A stretch of DNA of 20,514 nucleotides. Origin: DATAWZ01 sp036266975. GTDB lineage: Bacteria; Actinomycetota; Thermoleophilia; Solirubrobacterales; Solirubrobacteraceae. Below the pieces are notes generated by a model that was not told the origin of the DNA, did no database searches, and worked only from the letters and a program-made list of their open reading frames with translations. The stretch spans positions 1 through 20,514 of the forward strand of contig DATAWZ010000140.1 of assembly GCA_036266975.1 (NCBI GenBank). Reading direction: 5' to 3'. This document shows positions 13,822-20,514 of the stretch, piece after piece (the first letter of the stretch is position 1; each line of letters starts with the position of its first letter). The position numbers were made by a program, and so were the translations under genes.

Positions 13822-15444
13822 ATGAGCGCGGGAAACAGAGAAGCGATGCTCGCGCGGGTCGCCGAGCTGCAGCGCCGGCGCGAGCACGCCGAGGCGATGG
13901 GCGGCGCCGAGCGGATCGCGCGCCACCACGAGAGCGGGCGGCTGACCGCGCGCGAGCGGATCGATCTGCTCGTCGATCCCGGCAGCTTTCGCGAGCTCGG
14001 GCTGCTCGCGCTGCCCGAGCGCCGGCCCGAGAGCGCCGACGAGGGTGGCGCAGCCGGACACAGTCCGGCCACCCGGGCCCCTCGCCGTTCCCCGTACGGC
14101 GGCGCCGACGGGATCATCACCGGCTGGGCGCGGATCGGCGGGCGCCGCGCCGCGGTGATCGCCGTCGACGCGACCGTCCTGGGCGGCACGACCGCCTACG
14201 TCAACGCCGAGAAGCTGATGCGCACCTGCCGGCGCGCGAGCGAGGCGGGGCTGCCCGTCGTCGTGCTCGCCGACGCCGACGGCGGGCGCATGCCCGACGT
14301 GATGGGCTGGCGCATGGGCGGGCTGCCGCTCGAGTTCGGCACGCTGCTGGCCACGCCGCCCGGCCGCCCGACGATCCTGCGGCTGTGCGCCGCGCTCGGC
14401 CCGTGCTTCGGCGACGCGGGCCTGGAGGCGACCGCCGCGCACATCGCGGTCATGACCCCGGGCGCGTCGATCGCGCTGTCGGGCACCGAGGTCGTCGAGA
14501 CGTCGATCGGCGAGCGGCTCTCCAACGTCGAGCTCGGCGGGCCGGACGTCGCCGCCGCGGTCTCCGGGCAGGTCGAGATGGTCGCCGAGACCGAGCCCGA
14601 GGCGATCGCCCTGCTGCGCCGCGCCCTGTCCTACCTGCCCGACCACGCCGGCCAGCCCGCGCCGCGCGCCGACCCCCTCGCGCCCGCCGCCGACCCCGAG
14701 ACGCTGCTCGAGGTGGTGCCGGTCGACCGCCGCCGCGGCTATGACGTGCGCAAGGTCCTGGACGCCGTGCTCGACGCCGGCTCGCTGCTGGAGTACGGCG
14801 CGCGCAAGGGGCGCAGCCTGATCTGCGGCCTGGCGCGGATCGAGGGCGAGCCGATCGGCGTCGCCGCCAGCCAGCCGATGCAGCGCGGTGGCGTGCTCGA
14901 CGTGCCCGCGCTGGAGAAGCTGCTCGCTTTCGTGCGGCTGTGCGACACGTTCAACCTGCCGATCGTCACCCTGCACGACGTCCCCGGGCTGATGATCGGC
15001 GCCGAGGCCGAGCGTCGTGGGCTGCTGCGCATGCTCGAGACGATCACCGTGGCCCAGGCGCACGCGGGCGTCCCGAAGATCTCGGTGGTGATGCGCAAGT
15101 CCTACGGCGGCGGCTACTTCGTGATGAACGGGCGGCAGACCACCCCGGACCTGCTTGTCGCGTGGCCGACCGCGGAGCTGGGGTTCATGGCCCCCGAGGC
15201 CGGCGTGCGCACGGTCCACCGCCGCGAGCTCGAGCAGGCGTTCGCCGACGGCGGCGAGCAGGCGCGCGACGCGCTGCTCGAGCAGCTGATCGAGGAGTGG
15301 GCCCACCAGAGCGAGCCGTGGGAGGCCGCCGCCCACCTCTACCTCGACGACGTGATCGATCCGCGCGACACGCGCCGCACGATCGCCGCCGGGATCGCCT
15401 ACTGCTGGTCGCAGTCGCGCGTCTCGCCCACCGGCACGCGCTGA
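13822..15444 (+). CDS. Acyl-CoA carboxylase carboxyltransferase (beta) subunit
   Basis: A 540-residue protein with the two crotonase-like halves of biotin-dependent carboxyltransferases. It moves carboxyl from carboxybiotin to an acyl-CoA (acetyl-, propionyl-, methylcrotonyl- or geranyl-type). Features are HHESGRLTARERIDLLVDPG near the N-terminus, GGTTAYVNAEKLMRTCRRA in the first half, and SYGGGYFVMNGRQ followed by DLLVAWPTAELGFMAPE in the second. The biotin-carrying alpha subunit is not in the window, so it must be elsewhere. An unusual insertion at about residues 72-94, encoded by a hairpin, lies before the first conserved GxxTGW segment. ATG 13822 is the best start. Substrate not determined. 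Confidence 0.9.
   Translation: MSAGNREAMLARVAELQRRREHAEAMGGAERIARHHESGRLTARERIDLLVDPGSFRELGLLALPERRPESADEGGAAGHSPATRAPRRSPYGGADGIITGWARIGGRRAAVIAVDATVLGGTTAYVNAEKLMRTCRRASEAGLPVVVLADADGGRMPDVMGWRMGGLPLEFGTLLATPPGRPTILRLCAALGPCFGDAGLEATAAHIAVMTPGASIALSGTEVVETSIGERLSNVELGGPDVAAAVSGQVEMVAETEPEAIALLRRALSYLPDHAGQPAPRADPLAPAADPETLLEVVPVDRRRGYDVRKVLDAVLDAGSLLEYGARKGRSLICGLARIEGEPIGVAASQPMQRGGVLDVPALEKLLAFVRLCDTFNLPIVTLHDVPGLMIGAEAERRGLLRMLETITVAQAHAGVPKISVVMRKSYGGGYFVMNGRQTTPDLLVAWPTAELGFMAPEAGVRTVHRRELEQAFADGGEQARDALLEQLIEEWAHQSEPWEAAAHLYLDDVIDPRDTRRTIAAGIAYCWSQSRVSPTGTR
14043..14074 (+). repeat. Hairpin-forming inverted repeat inside the carboxyltransferase gene
   Basis: GCCGGAC-ACA-GTCCGGC (14053-14069) is a perfect 7-base stem with a 3-base loop. 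It is flanked by GGGTGG (14043-14048) and CCACCC (14069-14074), which can extend the stem after a small bulge. A second inverted repeat CGCCGT/ACGGCG follows at 14083-14101. The element encodes Gly/Ala/Pro/Arg-rich residues without disturbing the frame. Confidence 0.6.
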
Positions 15445-15445
15445 G

Positions 15446-15955
15446 GACCAGCGGTCGGCGATGATCCGGATGAGCCCGTCGCCGACGTGGCCGGACAGAT
15501 CCCGGATCGGCTTGCTCCCGTCGCTGTCGCGCAGGCGGTAGCCGGCGGAGCGCAGCTGCTTCTCGACCTCGGCGACGCTGTGGCCGGCGTCGGCCGGAAC
15601 TGGCCGTGGACCTACAGGAACACGAGCGGCGAATGTCGCTCGAGCGTCTGTCGGGCGCCGTCGAGCACCTCGTACTCCATGCCCTCAACGTCGATCTCGA
15701 GCGTGTCGGGAGCGATCCCGCGCGCGGCGACGAACTCTTCCAGCGTCTGGATCGGGATCTCGAGGTCGGCCGCCGGCGAGCGTACGACGTGGCCGGCGGC
15801 GTCGAGCGCCATCGCCAGCTCGCGGCGAGCGCCGCGGGTTCGACGTGGATGTCGAGAGCCGGGTTGAGGTCGCGATTGCGCCCGAGCAGCTCGTGCATCG
15901 TGAAGTACTCGAACGCCTCCGTGCGCGCGGCGGGGTCGACGTTGACCTGGCCGGC
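15446..15955 (-). pseudogene. Decayed FkbM-family methyltransferase
   Basis: Read on the minus strand, three frames join into one FkbM-like protein. NVDPAARTEAFEYF and ELLGRNRDLNPALDIHVEP (to about 15815) are followed in another frame by LEIPIQTLEEFV and TLEIDVEGMEYEVLDGA, the characteristic FkbM helix, then HSPLVFL and a TAG stop (15612-15614) where relatives continue with Glu. A further frameshift brings ADAGHSVAEVEKQLRSAGYR and GDGLIRIIADRW to about 15447. The N-terminal SAM-binding glycine motif is missing, and the piece ends abruptly where the UvrA-like remnant starts. No clear final stop remains. The original role would have been O-methylation, substrate unknown. Confidence 0.65.
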
Positions 15956-15956
15956 G

Positions 15957-17481
<1,525 letters not shown>

Positions 17482-17591
17482 TAGGCCCTCGACGCATAGC
17501 TCCCTCAGCGAGATCCGCCGCCCCACTCGCCGCAGGCATCCACCTGCCGTACTGACCAATCCCGCCCCGCCCGTGCGCGTCGTTTCCTTGA
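17482..17591. other. Short gap between UvrA-like remnant and tRNA-Ala
   Basis: No gene is visible. A weak inverted repeat GCAGG-CATCCA-CCTGC (about 17532-17547) could act as a terminator for the minus-strand tRNA, but it lacks a T tract. Confidence 0.3.
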
Positions 17592-17664
<73 letters not shown>

Positions 17665-17679
17665 GCGGCAACTGCGCCG

Positions 17680-17685
17680 ATTCTA
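17680..17685 (-). promoter_or_regulatory. Likely -10 element of tRNA-Ala(CGC)
   Basis: TAGAAT on the minus strand, 15 bases before the tRNA 5' end, is a five-of-six match to TATAAT. No clear -35 is seen. Confidence 0.5.
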
Positions 17686-17778
17686 GACGGAGCGCGCAGG
17701 CCGTCCTGCGGTGAGTGCCGACGGCATCGTTGCGGCCGTCACTAGGCTCTCCCGGGGAGCGCACGCGCGACCGTCGCC

Positions 17779-19656
17779 ATGAGCTTCAGCTTCCGCAATC
17801 GCCTGGCCTTCTTCTTCGTGGTCATCGTCATCGTTCCGGTGATCGCGGTCTCGCTCGTCCTGTTCACGTTGATCTCCGACAACGAGAACGGCAAGGCCGA
17901 CGCGGCGGTGGCCGCGAACGAGCAGTCGGCGATCTCGCTCTACGGCCAGGCGTCCAGCCAGGCGATGGCCCGGCTGCAGGTCGTGGCCACCGACCGCATC
18001 CTCGATCGCGACCTGCTGCTCGGGCGCGACGTGACCGCCGCGCGCCGCGCGATCCAGATCCTGCCGGTCGATCACGTGATCCGGATCGTCGTCGCCCGCG
18101 CCGGCACGACGGTGGTCGACGCGGGCGACCCGGCGGCGGTCGCGCCGGCGACCGGCAACATCGTCGCGCCGAGCGGGCAGCTGCTCGGGCGCCTGCAGGT
18201 GGCCGTGCTCAGCGCGGCCCAATATGCGGCGCTGGTCGAGCGCGTCACCGGGCTCGGGGTGGTCGTGCACCAGGGCAGCCGGGTCATCGCCACGACACTC
18301 CCGGCGGCGCGCTCGGCCGAGATCGCCGGCCACGGACCCTCGCCGGCGCGGATGAGCTTCGGCGGCCAGCGCTACCGGCTCGTGTCCTTCGTGGGGGTCG
18401 ACGGCTTTCCCGGGACCACGACGACGATCAGTGTGCTGGGCGACGTCACCCACAGCACCGCGTCGCTGACCAAGAGCCGCCTGCAGGCGATCGGGTTGAT
18501 CGTCGCCTTCTTCCTGCTCGCACTCGCCTCGGCGCTGCTCGTCTCGCGCTCGCTGCAGGCGCAGATCGCCAGCTTCCTGCAGGCCGCGCGTCGATTGGGC
18601 ACCGGCGACTTCTCCTCGCCCGTGCCGATCTCCGGCGGCGACGAGTTCGCGGCCCTCGGCGAGGAGTTCAACCGCATGTCGCGCGAGCTCGAGCGTCGGC
18701 TCGAAGAGCTGCGCCAGGAGCAGGCGCGACTGCAAGCGTCGTTGCAGCGCATCGGCGAGACGTTCGCCTCCAACCTCGACCGCCGCGCGCTGCTGGACAT
18801 CATCTTGCGCACCGCGGTCGATGGTGTCGGCGCGCAGGTCGGCCGCGTGACCGTGCGCAACGGCGACGGCGGGTTCGTGCGCGACGCCCAGGTCGGCGAG
18901 GCCGACCAGTCCACCGAGGCGGCGCTCGAGCAGGCCGAGTCCCGCGCCCGCGTGCAGGGCGCGGGAGCCGCCGTCGACGGCGGGCCGGCGAACGTCATCG
19001 CGCACCCGGTGGCGCCCGCGGGCGAGGTGCTCGCGGTCATCTCGGTGGCGCGCCAGGGGGCGCCGTTCGCCGAGGGCGAGCGCGACCTGCTGCGCTACCT
19101 GGCCGGGCAGGCGTCGGTGTCGCTGGAGAACGTCGATCTGCATGAACGCGTGCAGCGCCAAGCGGTAACCGACGACCTCACCGGCCTTTACAATCACGGC
19201 CGTTTCCAGGAAGCGATCACCGCTGAGCTCGAGCGCGCGCGGCGCTTCGGTCAGCCTCTCGGCCTGGTCATGCTCGACATCGACAACTTCAAGCGGGTGA
19301 ACGACACCTATGGTCACCAGCAGGGCGATCTCGTCCTGCGCGAGGTGGCCCGCATCGTGCGTGAAAACTCCCGTGAAATCGACTCTCCGGCCCGTTACGG
19401 CGGGGAGGAGCTCGCTGTCGTGCTGCCCGGCACGAACCTCGACGGGGCCGTCCTCATGGCCGAGCGCATCCGCGAGGGGATCGCCGCCCTGCGCGTCCGC
19501 CGGCTCGACGGCGAGGGCGAGATCCAGATCACCGCGAGCCTGGGCGTGTCGGCCGCGCCGCAGGCCGACACGGCCCCCTCGCTGATCGCCGCCGCCGACC
19601 TCGCCCTCTATGAGGCAAAGCGCACGGGGAAGAACAAGACCGTGCGCGCGCGTTAG
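17779..19656 (+). CDS. Membrane diguanylate cyclase (sensor, HAMP, GAF, GGDEF)
   Basis: A 625-residue protein that makes c-di-GMP from two GTP at the inner face of the membrane. Order: membrane helix (about 9-32), extracytoplasmic sensor of about 200 residues, second helix (236-256), HAMP (257-309), coiled coil (301-330), GAF-like domain (327-455) and GGDEF domain (463-622). The cyclase has DDLTGLYNHGRF (465-476), MLDIDNFKRVNDTYGH (498-513), active-site GGEEL (541-545), and an intact inhibitory I-site RxxD (REID, 532-535) five residues upstream. It should be active and feedback-limited. No ribosome-binding site is obvious before ATG 17779. Codons in 19141-19420 end in A or T more often than in the rest of the gene. 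The sensed signal is unknown. Confidence 0.93.
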   Translation: MSFSFRNRLAFFFVVIVIVPVIAVSLVLFTLISDNENGKADAAVAANEQSAISLYGQASSQAMARLQVVATDRILDRDLLLGRDVTAARRAIQILPVDHVIRIVVARAGTTVVDAGDPAAVAPATGNIVAPSGQLLGRLQVAVLSAAQYAALVERVTGLGVVVHQGSRVIATTLPAARSAEIAGHGPSPARMSFGGQRYRLVSFVGVDGFPGTTTTISVLGDVTHSTASLTKSRLQAIGLIVAFFLLALASALLVSRSLQAQIASFLQAARRLGTGDFSSPVPISGGDEFAALGEEFNRMSRELERRLEELRQEQARLQASLQRIGETFASNLDRRALLDIILRTAVDGVGAQVGRVTVRNGDGGFVRDAQVGEADQSTEAALEQAESRARVQGAGAAVDGGPANVIAHPVAPAGEVLAVISVARQGAPFAEGERDLLRYLAGQASVSLENVDLHERVQRQAVTDDLTGLYNHGRFQEAITAELERARRFGQPLGLVMLDIDNFKRVNDTYGHQQGDLVLREVARIVRENSREIDSPARYGGEELAVVLPGTNLDGAVLMAERIREGIAALRVRRLDGEGEIQITASLGVSAAPQADTAPSLIAAADLALYEAKRTGKNKTVRAR

Positions 19657-19667
19657 GCTAGACGGCG

Positions 19668-20237
19668 ATGGGACTGCTCGACGACGCCATCCGCGAGCAC
19701 CTCGAGCTCAAGCGGCTGCGTGGCGCGGACCCCGACGAGGTCGCGCGGCTGGAGCGTGAAGCGCTCGGCCCGGTTCGCCGCGGCGCGGAAGCGAGCGGGC
19801 TGGTCGCCTCCCCGCCGCGCGGCGACGACGAGGACGACGCGCGCTCGGCGCTCGATGATCTCGAGCCCGCGATCCCCGCGCCGGCCGACGATCCCGAGCC
19901 GCCCCACGGCGACCCGTTCGTCGACCACCACCTCGGCCTCGACGACGACGAGCCGCCGGCGGCCAAGAGCCCCGGCCCGGCGACGAGCGAGTGGAGCGTC
20001 GATGACGCGCCGGACTCGGAGGCCGCAGCGGCGCCGGTCGACGACCTCGACCCGCCGACGGCGTCGCTGCCCGTCCAGCCCTCGCCGCCGCTCGCCGGCC
20101 ACGACGAGGACGAGGCTGACGACGACGCGCCCGAGGACGTGCTCGAGGAGACGCCGGAGTTCCTGCAGGAGACGCCCGAGCACGACCGGCTCTGGTTCGA
20201 GCAGCGCCCGCCGCGCGACTTCGACTTCGACAAGTAG
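19668..20237 (+). CDS. Conserved acidic, largely disordered protein
   Basis: A 189-residue protein with structured-looking ends and a disordered middle. The N-terminus MGLLDDAIREHLELKRLRGA (1-20) continues as a charged helix. The middle (about 45-150) is rich in Asp, Glu, Pro and Ala. The C-terminus has VLEETPEFLQETPEHDRLWF followed by EQRPPRDFDFDK. I recall similar proteins in actinobacteria with both ends conserved, but no known function. It starts 11 bases after the cyclase stop codon. TAGGCT (19654-19659) overlapping that stop could be its own -10, giving an almost leaderless message. There is no membrane segment or signal peptide. The short WFEQ...DFDF end could be a docking tail, which is a guess. 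Confidence 0.8.
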   Translation: MGLLDDAIREHLELKRLRGADPDEVARLEREALGPVRRGAEASGLVASPPRGDDEDDARSALDDLEPAIPAPADDPEPPHGDPFVDHHLGLDDDEPPAAKSPGPATSEWSVDDAPDSEAAAAPVDDLDPPTASLPVQPSPPLAGHDEDEADDDAPEDVLEETPEFLQETPEHDRLWFEQRPPRDFDFDK

Positions 20238-20275
20238 CCGGCGGTCGGCCGCGCGCGAGGCGGGCGGGGCGCGAC

Positions 20276-20281
20276 TACACT
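20276..20281 (+). promoter_or_regulatory. Likely -10 element of tRNA-Ala(UGC)
   Basis: TACACT lies nine bases before the tRNA 5' end in an otherwise GC-rich gap. No clear -35 is seen. Confidence 0.4.
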
Positions 20282-20290
20282 CGGCGACGC

Positions 20291-20363
20291 GGGGCCATAG
20301 CTCAGATGGGAGAGCGCCTGCTTTGCACGCAGGAGGTCGCCGGTTCGATCCCGGCTGGCTCCA
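20291..20363 (+). tRNA. tRNA-Ala (anticodon TGC)
   Basis: A 73-base cloverleaf on the plus strand. The acceptor stem GGGGCCA/TGGCTCC has the alanine G3-U70 pair. Other parts are D-arm TAGCTCAGATGGGAGAGC, anticodon stem CCTGC/GCAGG with loop TTTGCAC (anticodon UGC), TPsiC loop GGTTCGATCC and discriminator A. CCA is not encoded. It is highly similar to the CGC tRNA 2.6 kb away on the other strand. Confidence 0.97.
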
Positions 20364-20406
20364 TCCCGAAAAGCCGTAGCCGTTCAGTCGTCCGGGCTTT
20401 CCATAA

Positions 20407-20437
20407 CAAGGTCCGCTCGGGCGGGCGGCGAACCTTG
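20407..20437. repeat. Inverted repeat next to the IS66-like gene
   Basis: CAAGGT (20407-20412) and ACCTTG (20432-20437) form a perfect 6-base inverted repeat with a 19-base GC-rich loop, six bases before the transposase start. It may be a regulatory hairpin near the element end. The true terminal repeat of the element was not identified. Confidence 0.35.
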
Positions 20438-20442
20438 GGGGT

Positions 20443-20514
20443 GTGGAGCGGTCTGAGGCTGAGGCGATCTATGACGCGGGCCGGGAGTCGTGCGTGGAGT
20501 TCTTGATGCGGTTG
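20443..20514 (+). CDS. IS66-type transposase, N-terminal fragment (runs off window)
   Basis: From GTG 20443, 24 residues are readable to the window end. They include SEAEAIYDAGRESCVEFLMR, which resembles the N-terminal region (DUF6444-like) of actinobacterial IS66-family transposases. Codon use is slightly less GC-biased than the neighbours. The fragment is too short for certainty, and the catalytic DDE part would lie outside the window. It begins 79 bases after tRNA-Ala(UGC), so the element probably landed beside the tRNA. Confidence 0.55.
   Translation, partial: MERSEAEAIYDAGRESCVEFLMRL

Noticed and set aside
12912..15336. Long minus-strand frames opposite the carboxyltransferase
   Set aside because: These are antisense shadows of a gene with clear carboxyltransferase motifs, with His/Arg/Gly-rich composition.
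18637..18651. GGDEF string in residues 287-291 as a second cyclase domain
   Set aside because: It falls in the HAMP domain, where GDEFxxLxxxFNxM is normal. The real cyclase motif is at 541-545.

Overview
The window comes from a very GC-rich actinobacterium. Nearly every codon in the real genes ends in G or C, several genes appear to lack a ribosome-binding site (leaderless starts), and both tRNA genes lack an encoded CCA end. The gene content (a B12-controlled NiCoT transporter, a KimA-type potassium permease, DUF2236 oxygenases, a solo acyl-CoA carboxyltransferase, and an acidic conserved protein ending in a WFEQ...DFDF motif) would suit Thermoleophilia/Solirubrobacterales. That placement is an inference from general familiarity, not a search result.

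Layout. (1) 1-1282, minus: 5' part of a secreted lytic-transglycosylase-like protein that runs off the window. (2) 1354-2861, plus: a promoter and cobalamin riboswitch, then a nickel/cobalt permease and a coupled 70-residue two-helix membrane protein. (3) 2872-3057: a frameshifted remnant of a YdeI/OmdA-type domain. (4) 6395 to 3050, minus: a tightly overlapping four-gene metal ABC importer (lipoprotein, ATPase, two different permeases). With the NiCoT unit this makes the first third a transition-metal uptake region. (5) 6458-8079: a TetR repressor divergent from a DUF2236/MpaB-type oxygenase. A perfect 8-4-8 palindrome lies in the spacer of a near-consensus, leaderless promoter. (6) 8181-9971: KimA-like potassium/proton symporter. 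(7) 13726 to 9962, minus: a five-gene run with serine hydrolase, broken aminoglycoside-phosphotransferase-like gene, two-module unknown protein, TetR and two-domain VOC protein. (8) 13822-15444: carboxyltransferase with a hairpin-encoding insertion. (9) 15446-17481: a decayed stretch with a broken FkbM methyltransferase (minus) meeting a broken UvrA-like ATPase (plus). (10) 17592-20363: tRNA-Ala(CGC) on minus, a membrane diguanylate cyclase, a conserved acidic protein, and tRNA-Ala(UGC) on plus. (11) 20443-end: the start of an IS66-type transposase, next to the second tRNA.

How the parts work together. The B12 riboswitch makes cobalt uptake respond to the end product of cobalt use, and the small coupled membrane protein is the best candidate here for an undescribed partner. 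The TetR/DUF2236 pair is a self-contained regulatory module whose operator can be read directly. The broken genes fall in two places (the middle of the minus-strand operon, and the stretch before the first tRNA), which suggests local deletion and decay rather than general sequence error, although the homopolymer frameshift could be either. I saw no CRISPR array, rRNA or phage genes. No single large new system is obvious. The strongest novel leads are small: the coupled 70-residue protein, the TetR operator, and the hairpin insertion in the carboxyltransferase.
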